A stretch of 64,000 nucleotides of DNA from the NCBI GenBank assembly GCA_008360955.1, contig LUCM01000083.1, positions 244,090-308,089 of the forward strand. Reading direction: 5' to 3'. Source of the stretch: Fasciolopsis buskii (taxonomy: Eukaryota > Platyhelminthes > Trematoda > Plagiorchiida > Fasciolidae). Under the pieces are notes generated by a model, which saw only the letters and a list, made by a program, of their open reading frames with translations, was not told the DNA's origin and did not search any database. The position numbers were made by a program, and so were the translations under genes. Of the stretch, positions 39,001 to 50,159 are shown one piece after another; within the stretch, counting starts at the first letter, position 1, and each line of letters begins with the position of its first letter.

Positions 39001-41162
39001 AGATTTGCGGCACAGAGGTTGGACAACAAAAAGCACGAAAAGTTTTTGTTGTGCTTCTAACTAACGGCGTTATGTACGCGCGTACAAGATACAAATGCAC
39101 AAACACACGAAACACGTGAGCGCGGACAAAAATGAATACACGCTCACATAAAAGTACAGATAAGGGAAGCGAGTAAACAATCCTGGCAAGGTCGTGAGCG
39201 TATTATACACACGCATATTCACGCAAACTGAAAAACAATTCGGATATGCAAACGAATACATACAATTTGCTCCCCTCGTTCTTCCCCTGTGTCCGCTGCC
39301 CCGGTGTGTGCACAAGAACGAGCGAGTACGCGTGCATACAAAACATGAACGAGAAAATCTAAATGTACGAAAGCAGCAATGTATCTAAAACGGGAACCAA
39401 TCGGTGCTGAACACAATCATTTCTATCTGTGCGTGATTCCATGATTGCAGCTTTGAACTCGGATGAAGACCATTTTGATATGGTCTCTAAAGGGCCATCT
39501 ACCACTTTCGACTTGCGGCAATCAGTACTTTGCTGGTGGTGAGCATCTAAGTCAACTTGGATAATGTCCCTGTCTGCAGTATTTCTGACAGAAGCGGGAC
39601 TCATTGCGTGAAAAAGACTGCAAAATGCACTCAGAATGCAGCGACTTAGGTAGGTATCAACCCTTTGTGATTCAAGGCCAAAACATGCGTTTAGTGTTAC
39701 ATTATCACATAAGAGCAACGTTATTTGCAGTTAGCAACCAATTCAGTTCCTTTATTAATGAAATTATAGAGCTCAGTTATCAGGAAAGAGGTTGCGGTCA
39801 ATTGAAGCCGGTCCATTTGGGAGTTGGCCAGCGGTGATAGGATTAGACTATGACCTCCTGATTGAAATGATATGAATGCTAGCTGCTTGAGCACTGCTGG
39901 TTTCTGATATTCACCCCGGTATGGGTCACTAATACCGCTGGGATTCTCGATGGCCGAATTATCCCAAGAATGGATACAAATCAATCAGTCGAAAGTCAGT
40001 ACTTAGATAAATTACTACCATATGAAATCACTAAAAGGAGTAATACAACAGTAAAGAAACACGAACCAGGTGTCGATTAATTAATCAGAAAATCTATCCA
40101 ACTGTGCTTCTGACAGTCTGCAAAAGTTCGACTATTGACAAAACTAACAATCACACCTAGCAAATAAGTCGGTTAAACATCATGATTGAAGAGCATACTG
40201 TAATAAAGAAAATGTGGAGAAATCATCAGAATCAGTTGATCGGCCGAAGAGAAGAAGAACGTAGGTAGGTCAAAGGATACTTGTTCCATAAGATAACGGC
40301 TGGGGATAAAAGACAACGCGGTGCAAATCCGCCGTTGGCGTGTAAGAATCCCAGTGGTTTCGGTTCAGTGGATCTGAGTTACAAGTGACGATATCTAACA
40401 CGGCGAACAAGGTAGCGTTATATGGCTTTGAACGGGTCATTTGAGCGCTAACGTTCCATGATTGATCAACTGGTGAGCAAAGATACTGCTGAAATCAAGT
40501 ATATATAGTTTTTCTGGTGTATACCTATCACACGGTGCCCAATACAACTGCTCAGGTGATGATTGAAAATCATGTACAGCTACCGCTTTGGTCTAGCTAG
40601 ATAATATCAGGTGAAATTCATACCCATCGAATTACAGCAAAAAATACAGAAAGTATTGAACCTTTCGTGTCAGGTTTTCTCGCTAAAAGATTAATGGAGT
40701 TCGTTTGGACGAAATGACACAGGAATGTATTTTCAAATGGGAATTACGGAAACCATTAAACAGGAAGATCTTATCAGAAAATATACGAAAACGTCGCAAC
40801 AAAACTGCAGGGAGAACTTAACCATGATGTGATACTATTACGATCCGTCGGTTGCTTGTGACATGTCACAGTGATGGCTGTAGGTCATTCGAGCAAACTC
40901 ACTGGCCCAATGGACGGGCCATTAGCGTACATGGGTCAAGCAACGCTGGAAACGACCAGGCCTATTGTTTGGTATCATTATCAATATCGTTCAACATTGA
41001 ACAAAAACACAAGCCCCACTAACCTCTGCCTTTTCCCTACAATAATAAGTTTCTATAAAAAGAGAAGATGCTAGGGGAACGAGGACCTGCATAGGCGGAA
41101 GAGATTAGGATGCTGCAGTAACCAACAAATGGCACGCAGTCTAACTGTACAAACACACCCTT

Positions 41163-41990
41163 TCAATCATCCTGATTCGATAAAAAATGACAACACGATC
41201 GCCACTGTTCACGTTTCACTGCCATATCCTTCAGTGTCTCCAGCCAGATAACTGGCGAGTCTTCCGGACCCCAACCTCGAGGATTTGAGACATCTACTTT
41301 GCCTAAGTTCGCCGTATATTTTCTCATTCCACGTAACCTGTTGATCTCCAGATGGCTTCTTCCACTCGATGAGAGGAACGCAAAATGGGGTACGGTAGAC
41401 GAGTGTTCGCAATAGACAACACATGACCTTACCAACGCAGTCTGCTAAGCTTCTTACGCTGAGGTAAGGTGTTCTCAGAACCGGGACCTAATGCCATATT
41501 CCTAACTCGTTACTCACCCAATCACTCAGTTAAATTCTGGCAATACTAGGTAGACATCGGTAATCGAAAACCACCAAGCGGCGAACGTCTTCAACACGTA
41601 TTTTCCATGTCTCGCATCCGCACAATAGGACTGAGTATACACGACCTTTCAACTTTAGTGATATATCAGGTCGACAGCACAATTGCTCCAGTCCGACGTA
41701 CGCCGCTCGAACCTTGGATGTACGCGCATTCATAACCACTAAAGTGATACTATTCTTCGACATGCAGGGCAAGTGAAACCGTCCACAGAAGTTAGTTTCT
41801 TTCCATGCCGCATTAAGTTCGGAACTACCGTTGTCCAGTCCTGTAAAAGCACCTTGCACAATGGAGGTGCAAAGCACATGCCGGACCGAGCCACATACCT
41901 CGAGATTCCGTCTAGCGAACGTTGTGTACGGTCCGCAGATTCGACCAGACACACAAAGTCATCTGCGTAATCTAGATCACACCGCTTCTC
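41163..41990 (-). mobile_element. RTE-like (SR2-type) non-LTR retrotransposon relic, RT core to C-terminus
   Basis: Minus-strand frames run in family order. DLDYADDFVCLVESADRTQR at about 41.97 kb is an intact YADD catalytic box. It is followed by GMCFAPPLCKVLLQDW, ISLKLKGRVYSVLLCGCETW, RVEDVRRLVVFDYRCLPSIA, then LSRLRW and GHVLS, and finally RGWGPEDSPVIWLETLKDMA with REQWRSCCHFLS ending at about 41.17 kb. At least three frame changes and several stops separate these blocks, so this is a dead, 5'-truncated copy. It has the same family architecture as the relics at 15.1 and 31.9 kb. Confidence 0.85.
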
Positions 41991-44870
41991 TCCATACTAT
42001 TTGTCAAACGCAACGAGAGAAGCACTGACGCTAAAACAATTCTAGATTTGTAATTTAAATAGAGGTATTGTAATGGAAATGTCGACCAAACTTCTTACCG
42101 GGCCCCGTATCGACCATCTCGGAGAATGCCGCAAGTAAGACATTTGATTCTGGTTGCAGCCGCTGCGGAATACAGTAAATAAATGTTTAAGAGACGTATA
42201 GACGCCTCTCCATGAAGATGATGGTAGAAATCTAACACCTGAGTTACGCTACCCGCATGAGGAGCAGACTCGCTGCGTCTGTGTTGGAAACTGGGAAGAA
42301 ATTCAGACGGGATAAGTTAAACAGTAAATTTCGTTGTTGATGTGACCTCCGAGAGGAATAAACCGCTTTTGTTTGGCGTTTTCCACTTGTTATATGAACC
42401 GGTTGGCAACGCTGGACGGTAAAATACAACAGATCGCACCAAAAAATTGGAACGTTTTTCCTTCCAGCCTACACAACAAAAAATGTGCCAGTCATAATTT
42501 TTCCACGGAACAACGATGTAATTTGCACTCTATATACCATGAGACAGGATTAGGTTTATGTGGAACACTCGTTTTGAAATGGCTTTCCAGTAATTCTGAT
42601 GATAATCCGGGTGAGGACCACTGGGAATCACTGAAATGACGAGGGCACAAAAACAAAGTTCATAGTCCTCTTTCTCAGCTAGCAAACCCTTGTATTTGCA
42701 CAAAATAATAGCTTGTCATACAGCATAAAATGCGTGAAGAGGTCTTAAATCAAAAGATGGGGATATAATTTATCGAAATAAAGGAATTCGTTTTGGTGTT
42801 TGGTCTCTTCTCACTTTTAATGAATCGCTTTTGGACGATTTCATGAACATTTGTTATCCTACTCAAGGTCCAAAATCCTTTCGTACTTCTCTAATTGCCA
42901 AGATTTTGGAGATCAGTGGATAGAGAGTGACTACCGCTGCTGTCACTGTAAACATGGTTTAATGAACTTTCATTCTCTTATTTTGTACAGGTATACACGC
43001 AAATGCAGATGTACACAATGAAACGTATACAACTGAACCTTAGACATGCGAGTACAAATTTATCCCTTACTTTTGGAACTGGGCATTACACTTAAGTAGA
43101 TGTATGATTTATGGGACGAATTCACTCGAAAAATAGCAGTATCAGCCGTTACAATAAATGCAGTTGGCTACCACAGAAATTGGACTGGAGGCCGAGAGCT
43201 ATATATCTCCTGGTAGGTAGCTTGAGATAAACAATCGAGAAAATAGTCTGGAGGAAAAAATAATGCGTATGCATCCACATGATTAAGAATATTCTTACAA
43301 ACCCATAATTCGATGAATCCTGTTCACTTAGTCAGCATAGGTTGAAGAACGAGGGCATATCACTGTGAATACGCCTAAGCAAAAACATTTACGAAGACTA
43401 CTAAACCGATCCACATCACACATCTCTCCAATATGAACAATGAGATGGATAAGATTTCATCAACGTGATAAAGCATATCAAAATTAAAGAGGCAGTTTGT
43501 TGCCATAAATGCAGCAGTACTGAAATAGAACCCACGTCGCAACTATTGAAGAAAAACGGACGTGTTTGAAGACTGTGGAAGCAGGAATATAAACATATTG
43601 GAATATCTTTCGATCTAACCAATGTTTTGATAGTCAGGAGATTAAAACTTCTCTCCCGTTCTCAACTTTGTCAATAAATGATTCCGACGACCCTTTTGGT
43701 TTATACACTTGAATAAGTCAAGCTACAAATTTTTCAAAACCATGACCTTTGTTTCATTGCGCTAACCGACTTCGACATATAAGAAGGCTTTAACCTTCTG
43801 AACTCATTACAAGGACGTTGAGGTCGTTCGGTTGCAAACTTCGTCTGGCCACATATAGGTAGCAATTAGGCGACTTATCCCCCTCAAGACTTTCAATATT
43901 TATACTTAATGCTTACTAAGACTCACAGAAGCACCCCAGTGTTTCATATTACCAAATAGGAACATGAGGCGAAAATTAACCTGATAGATAAAAATCATTA
44001 TTATCTCTCCCAAATGTAAAATATTGCCTAAATTTGTTTAATGAGGAAAAGCCCAGTAAGAGGGCAAATATAATATTTACCGGTTTAAGTTGGTCTACTG
44101 ATCGACGAGAGTATCCCTTGGGTGTGCAATTCACATATGAATGTGGTTCATAATGAAAATGAACTTAACGTTTAATTGCCTATTACAACTTGATTCCCAA
44201 TATTCACTAGTAACACTTCGAGAAGTGGCCATAGTCAAGTGATCCATCCAAGAGACAAACCAAGCAAGATTCCTGCAACAGGCTTTCGAAATTAAACAAG
44301 ATTACGTACACGAACCGAACAAGCCTGAATGAGGAAGGTCGAGTAAATATTGACATGAAATCTAGGAACTTTATCGGTCATCCACAATGTAGGCTAAGGC
44401 TGGCGAAACCAAGAAATCAATTTTTACCAAAAATGCTAGCGTACTTAAAAGACCACTTTGCATGACAGTGCAAAATGCGTGAGAGGTCCTATCATACACT
44501 TTCTGAGCTCTTTATCAAAGCCATCAAAACCACGGTTTATAGCTGCGACAGCCGCCTTGTGGTAAAATATCAAAGCCGTATCAAAGTCTCAATGGACTCA
44601 GTAAAGATTTATTTCGGATTTATATTCTCATATAATCTATTTTTTAGAGCAGTGAAAAAACCATGAGCGGTGTTTTATTTCATGATGATGCAGAAACTAA
44701 TCAAAACTGAACGTGGACAAATATTTCGAGGAAAATCCGGACACCGCGCCAATAGATCGGTGTGAAAATCTCTTGGCAAATTGCATACAGCAATGTATTA
44801 AGCGGACTCAAGCAGAGTTAAGATGATAAGCACTTGTTCGAGTAAACTTCAAGGCACTGTACGAGTGTGA

Positions 44871-44920
44871 ACAGCGGCAAAGGTCAGGCGGTTAACGTCA
44901 AGGCGATTCAAAATGAATTT
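44871..44920 (+). repeat. tRNA-like repeat fragment, copy related to 5.45 kb
   Basis: The text acagcggcaaaggtcaggcg then gttaacgtcaaggcgattca resembles a tRNA-like head with a degraded box B. It matches the fragment at 5431-5490 in order and spacing. It lies inside the giant E78 intron. Confidence 0.36.
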
Positions 44921-45966
44921 TACCTATTCCATTTTTTTTATACCGGTCAAATTCCTCGCTTAAGAGCCCTCTATCGGCCGCAATGTCCCACTAAAAAACG
45001 TACCTTGTCGAATCAATAACAAAGGACGTAAAAATATGAAGCACAAAGAAAGGTATTCTGAGCTGTCAGAGATAAACTCCAGAGAGCATGAAATAGACAC
45101 AATATGCATATCACTTGTCTTCACATCGGCAAAATGGTTGCAAACATGAATTTCTGAAGCAGATCTCTACTCAACTTCTTTAGAGCATTTTGACACAAAG
45201 AACTAGCGCAGGTTAGGATAAGTCTGAGCTTCATTCCGTAGGGCCTCAAGACTGCGGAAATCTAAATGCTTTCGTAGTTATTGAGGTAGCTCTCCACATT
45301 TTGCCCCAGAATTGATGATTTACTAACTTTTCCGTTTATACTATTATAAATTTTAAATAGTATTTGGGTTACATATTTAGAGATTGCATCTGGGTGGATA
45401 TCTAATGTGCTAAAAAAATCTACTGGTCTACTTACACATGGTAACAGAAAATCATTTTACTCTAAAGTGGGAAAATTAAATCTCACAGAAATAATGCTAT
45501 CATTTACTCAGCGCCATCATTTCTTCTGAGCGGGCAATACGTGACAGAAGTTCCTAATCCCCGTTTTTAATCGTCTGTCACTTCCTACATAACATTAATA
45601 AGATGTTTTGAAACAATTACGGACAAAAAATGGAAACGAGGAATAACCAGTCTTTCATAGTCCACACATTGTCCGCTGCAGAAATTGCATCCATGATAAT
45701 ACCATAATAAAGTATGGGACAATTTTATGCATTGCATCGTTGAACAGTGAAGTCGGGATCATACCGGAGTCTAGATCAGAAACTTACTGAGATTTTAAGT
45801 CTTTTCAAAAAGCTCAGAATAAAGAAGTGGAACCATGAGCATCATATGCAAACCAATGATTGCAAAAACAGCAGAAGCCAAAGTGTTTCGGCCGACTTTC
45901 CACCGGAGTATTGCAAAATGAATTCGGTAACATCCCCAAAAAGCAAATACCAGAAATGTCTCCCAC

Positions 45967-46015
<49 letters not shown>

Positions 46016-46032
46016 CATATATATATATATAC
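45967..46032 (+). repeat. TA microsatellite in the E78 intron
   Basis: Long ta tract with gta and aca interruptions, about 800 bases from the donor of the upstream E78 exon. Confidence 0.95.
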
Positions 46033-46811
46033 ATAAATGTATATGGTCTACTTACGAGAATTTTCCCTTACAAGGATCAACCAAAAAGTTGCTTTTTTGA
46101 GAATTACCAAACTATAAAGACGTCGTAGAACTATTTAATAACTGAACACAAGAAAATTCCTGCACTCCCAAGCTACTGACGAATTTCCGTGGTATACAAA
46201 TGGAACAGACAATTAATTCCATGACATTGGGGTTGGGTTACTACCGCTTATATTGAAAACGAGATGGACTTATTTTTGAAAAAACCCATGAAACAGGATA
46301 AAACACAAGCTCTTAATGAAGGTGAACGCTTCTCTTACAGTTGTTAGGTTTCAAAGGGAGACCACCTAATGTAGACTAGATATTGACAACTACAATAGTG
46401 AGAAGTAAGCTACATCAACCGTCTAAAATAGTAAAATGGTAGAACCACCAGAATAACAATGACTTTTCACGCGGAAGATTGCAAATATGCGTACGAGGGC
46501 CTAGTATGCTGGACTTGTTACTGCAAATTTGACTCAAAAAAGTTTCCAGCTGAAACTTTAATGATACAAAACAGTAAGTACATTTTGCTAAAACTGAACG
46601 AAGTGATGGCATCAGAATCATAGAAGACGCAGGAAATAACACTGACAAATTAAATTCCATGCACCTCGACTGACCGGAAGATGCTTGCATGATAAAAGTA
46701 TAGCTTTGGTACTAGATGTAGCTAGGTGAACAGTTAGTAACATATGAACGATACGACAATGAACTACAAACTGGTTTCATTTCATAGTTTGTATCAAACT
46801 ACTGAACTTAC

Positions 46812-47768
46812 TTTGCATCCTTCACAGGAGATAACACCGTAGTGATAACCGCTGGCCTTGTCACCACAAACCTTGCATGGAGTGAATGTTGCTTTGATTG
46901 ATCCAACACCAGTATTACTATCAGCAGCGGAAACTTCTGAACCTCCAGCCACGGTGCGAGTAGATCTCGGTGTGAGCATGGAACCGGACCCAGGGGTAGT
47001 TCCACCACAAGGGGCAACTCCAGAGTCGCAACCAGGTGATAGCAGTCGTGGAGATCCTTTGCCCATAGACTCCAGACGGGCGGCATCTCTAGATGCAGAA
47101 GCTACGTGGTTCGTGGGGGGTAAGGAACGTCGAGATGAAGTTGTGATATGAAGCGGTTGGACACTCGACGAATAATTATCCCCATAGGTCAAATGTGGAT
47201 GCTCTGCTCTGTTGTGACTATAGCGGTTATCCAAAGAATTTATATGACCATTCAATTGTTCATTATTCTGATGCAATGGCTGGCCTTGGTGCTGTTGTTG
47301 CATTTCTTGTGAAAACACCATTTGTGAAGAGCAGAGGCCGCTCCCTGGGGGAGCAGCAAAGGCAGGGTGCCCAACCTGACGTCCGTAAAAAGCACTATTC
47401 ATGTTGGTACCTGAAAGATACCCGGGGTTGTAGGCATTTTGGTTTGTCAAAAATCCCTGGGAAAAAGAATGCCTAGCCGCTTGAGCATATGGGTTTGTCG
47501 TCATCGCATTCGAACTATATTCACAAAATCCGGGAAAAGTCTTGTTTGAGAAACTGGAAACAGATGAATTCATTGGCACGGGACCACTGGAGTCCAATGA
47601 GTTAGAAATACCAGACAGTGACGGTGAGGGCAAGACTGATGAAGTTGAGAGACTCGCATTCGTTTGGTAAGAATAGTTACTGCTTATACCAGAATCCGAA
47701 AAGTAGGCGCTTCCGGCATCTCCAAGATCTAGTTTACTTTCAGGAATCGACTCGGGACTGTTTTCCAT
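46812..47768 (-). CDS. E78: E78-type nuclear receptor, exon with start codon, A/B domain and first zinc finger
   Basis: This exon encodes the N-terminal 319 residues of a nuclear hormone receptor, a ligand-regulated or orphan transcription factor that binds DNA in the nucleus. Residues 1 to about 297 form a long A/B domain rich in Ser, Asn, Gln and Gly, starting MENSPESIPES. Cys298, Cys301, Cys315 and Cys318 have the C-x2-C-x13-C-x2-C spacing of the first zinc finger (CKVCGDKASGYHYG, then the P-box CEGCK). The frame runs into a consensus donor, AAA|gtaagt, at 46811-46806, in phase 0. The ATG at 47768 is preferred over upstream in-frame codons because a pyrimidine-rich acceptor ending in cag lies two bases before it. 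The exon joins exactly to 17574-18110. The combined DNA-binding domain matches E78 better than E75 or Rev-erb, as judged from the family rather than a search. The A/B domain itself is not recognisable by similarity. Confidence 0.93.
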
Positions 47769-47770
47769 CA

Positions 47771-47800
47771 CTGTTGAGGAAAGCAAAGTAAAAATAACAC
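47771..47800 (-). other. Splice acceptor just upstream of the E78 start codon
   Basis: On the minus strand the sequence ttttactttgctttcctcaacag ends two bases before the E78 ATG. This is a strong polypyrimidine-AG acceptor. It implies either a separate 5' untranslated exon further upstream (above 47.8 kb) or trans-splicing of a spliced leader, which flatworms are known to use. No promoter could be identified. Confidence 0.6.
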
Positions 47801-49240
47801 GAGATCAAAAACCCATCTTGGAGCAGTTCATATTTAAATATTAGTAAACAATGTCTTTTAATCAAACCTACATGACTCAGGCACATCACACTGTATATCA
47901 CCGTCGCAGCCGTCCACGCGTTATTCGTAAGCAGTTTCAATCACAGCGGCCCCACAAGGTAAACAAGAGGTCACGCGTGATATATGCTTTCCCATTGGTT
48001 TAAACAAACCCGAAAGGTTCACAAAGTTGTCTTGATGCGGCACTTGAGTGTTAGGCTGAGCCAATGTATCCCGGTTCTTGTATTGTTTTTTTATGAGTCA
48101 TAAATAGGCTGAAACGAGGAGAACAGCACTCCGGACTTGTGGACACGGTTAAATCACTAGGGAATTAAATAGGGCGAAAAAGAACTATAGCCCGAAGAAT
48201 CAGACGACGGATGTGTACGCTCTGGAAATGAGGCATTGAAGAGACAACAAAGAGCGAATATTGCTTTGGTAAATGCAGCTTCGCGGTGGCAGCCTGATGT
48301 TAAGAGAGCTATGGCTTCATCGGCTTCCACCGCATCTACCTACTTCGATTGATGCCGCCCGCAAGTATTCACAGGACCAGAGAAATCGCTGACGAAATCA
48401 TGTCACACCACACCTTAGGTGGCTCATAGATGAACACTTTCCCGTCTTCACTTGGATGGGAGGACTTACCCGCCAACTTGACGACTGTCGAGTAGTTACA
48501 TGAAATAGCTGAGGATAGAGGTCAGCCACTAAATCGGTTCATCCGGCATCGATGCAGATACAGATACAGAAGCTTCTCGCTGAGATAAACCTTCTCGCCA
48601 TCAGCGGAAGGTTGCTGCAGTTACCAAAAACTGTTTTCGGGTTAAGCAAGGAATAGAAACCACGTTCCCGATTTGTAATTGCTGCACACGACACCGGGCT
48701 GTTTTTAAGGATTGCTTGCCTAACGGAACGTTTACCGCCAAGGGCAGTTTTATATTTGCAATTTTCGCTCGCACTCTGTTAAATATACTCAATATTCCAA
48801 CACTCGCAACTGTCCGTTCTTTGTACAGGTCGAATGTCTCATTTTTAATTATTAAAATAGTGCAGAGCTAGTTAGGCGTGTCGCGTAGGTGGTCACAACG
48901 CTTGGTAGTAGTCAAACATAACAGAAGATCATCTTTAAGACAATAGTTTTAGAGGTAAAGCGATTTCCCCACGGTAATTCGCTTATGTTTAGCCAAACAA
49001 CTCACTCTTTTTTCGAGCGATTGGAGTGATGTGTCGGATGACCGACATAAGTCGGAAATCTTGAGTGCTTGCCTACATAGGCTTCAACGAGAAAATAAAG
49101 AGAACAAAGTGAACAGTGTGCAGCAATTGGACACTTCGTGAGTCTCCAAATAGGTAACAGCAGTGGAGGTGGCTTGCGAAATGCCATGGAGGCTGCAAGT
49201 TAACAGGTTAGCAGTCCTTGAAGGCGTAGGCGGGGCAACA
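47800..49240. other. Upstream flank of E78, no gene recognised
   Basis: This is where an E78 5' untranslated exon and promoter would be expected if the gene is cis-spliced, but no TATA box or initiator stands out. The text near 49.1-49.24 kb is probably the front of the CR1-like relic that follows. Confidence 0.45.
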
Positions 49241-49249
49241 TTAGGGTCA

Positions 49250-50150
49250 TAAGCGGATATTTTTAACCCCAGTGTATGTAGCGTATTTGGGTTGCAGTCA
49301 CTCACGGAAGCATGAAAGCGGATTGGAAGTTAGCAACAGCGGCAGCTATTCTTAAGGGTGGGGAGCAGTCAACAATTGTTAACTACCGACCGGTAAGCGT
49401 GACACGCAAACTATGTAGGCGTTTAGAGAAACTGATCGGCAGGCACGTATGCGGGGACTTGACGGAGCACGGTTTTCTTATTGGGGAGCCATGCCTATCA
49501 GACCGGAAAATTTTCTTGGATGAGCCGACCACTGAGTTGGGTGAGAGGAACGTGGTTCGCGTTTTCTGTAGACTCGGGCAAACACCGATCGGTAGTGCGC
49601 AGCCTGGCTGCTCTTTGGACATCCGGGAATGACACCAGTGGGTGAAGGATTTTTTAAACGATGTATATTTTGACTTTATGGTGAGTAAGGGGATTGCCGT
49701 GCAGAGAAGCATAACCAAGTTCATTCCCATAGGGTCGATCAGGGGCCCTTATCCTTTCCTATGCATCTAAAGTACTTGACATCGATGTTGGCACCTCCAT
49801 GTTTCATCTTTGCAGACGATATGAAAGTGGTGGTCGACGATGTTGGAGCGAATCTGGAGGGAGATATGGAAAAGATAATTAGCTGGGCTATCAAATTGCG
49901 CGCGCTACCAATCAGGCCAAGGGCAAGCTGACAGTCACAGTGGAGCATAGAACAGTTTCTTTCGCACGACCGGGGTTACGAGCGCTCTTGGAGCGAGGCG
50001 ACTTCGGAATTTGATAAGCAATAGGTGCTAGAGGGCCGCCAAAATCGTTTGCATGGGCCTTTCGAAGCTAGGGTCCATTACTTCGTTTACGAAGCTGGGC
50101 GTTTTATTGTCTTAAATTAGGTAGCAGCTCTAATTAAAGTGCCACAAGCA
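49250..50150 (+). mobile_element. CR1-like non-LTR retrotransposon relic, reverse transcriptase
   Basis: The plus strand encodes DWKLATAAAILKGGEQSTIV then NYRPVSVTRKLCRRLEKLIG, the N-terminal reverse-transcriptase motif (dWK.A.v.pifKkG....NYRPisl). HGFLIGEPCLSDRKIFLDE continues it. After a frameshift at about 49.63 kb, WVKDFLNDVYFDFMVSKG and SITKFIPIGSIRGPYPFL match the palm region. In another frame PCFIFADDMKVVVDDVG (about 49.80-49.85 kb) is an intact FADD catalytic box. Motif A (the DFxKAFD block) is not readable, and stops and shifts separate the blocks. Similarity fades after about 50.1 kb. Confidence 0.85.
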
Positions 50151-50159
50151 GACTTGGCC

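Larger units (their letters stand above)
32070..41150. other. Intronic DNA without recognised genes
   Basis: The frames of 138 codons at 34013-34429 and 119 codons at 39359-39718 show no domain; the first includes a copy of the dispersed repeat. Simple repeats and CA-rich tracts occur near 32.55, 35.48, 35.75 and 39.1 kb. Confidence 0.55.
42000..46790. other. Intronic DNA without recognised genes, AT-rich in places
   Basis: This part of the intron has a long TA tract at about 46.0 kb, a tRNA-like scrap at 44.87 kb and long AT-rich runs. The reverse transcriptase of the neighbouring relic could extend to about 42.2 kb, but no motif is readable there. Confidence 0.55.
18111..46811 (-). other. 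E78 intron of about 28.7 kb between the two zinc-finger exons
   Basis: The donor gtaagt (46811-46806) and the acceptor ttaaaag (AG at 18112-18111) join AAA and GGT in phase 0 and restore an intact P-box, so the two exons belong to one gene. The intron holds RTE-like retrotransposon scraps at 31.85-32.06 kb and 41.16-41.99 kb, dispersed-repeat copies at 22.7, 28.2, 28.5 and 34.1 kb, a tRNA-like fragment at 44.9 kb and several microsatellites. Outside these I see no conserved coding segment on either strand; the ORFs present are of the length expected by chance. Confidence 0.88.

Noticed and set aside
46858..47151. Plus-strand and alternative minus-strand frames over the E78 upstream exon
   Set aside because: They are shadows of the E78 coding frame, which is supported by the zinc-finger motif and splice sites.
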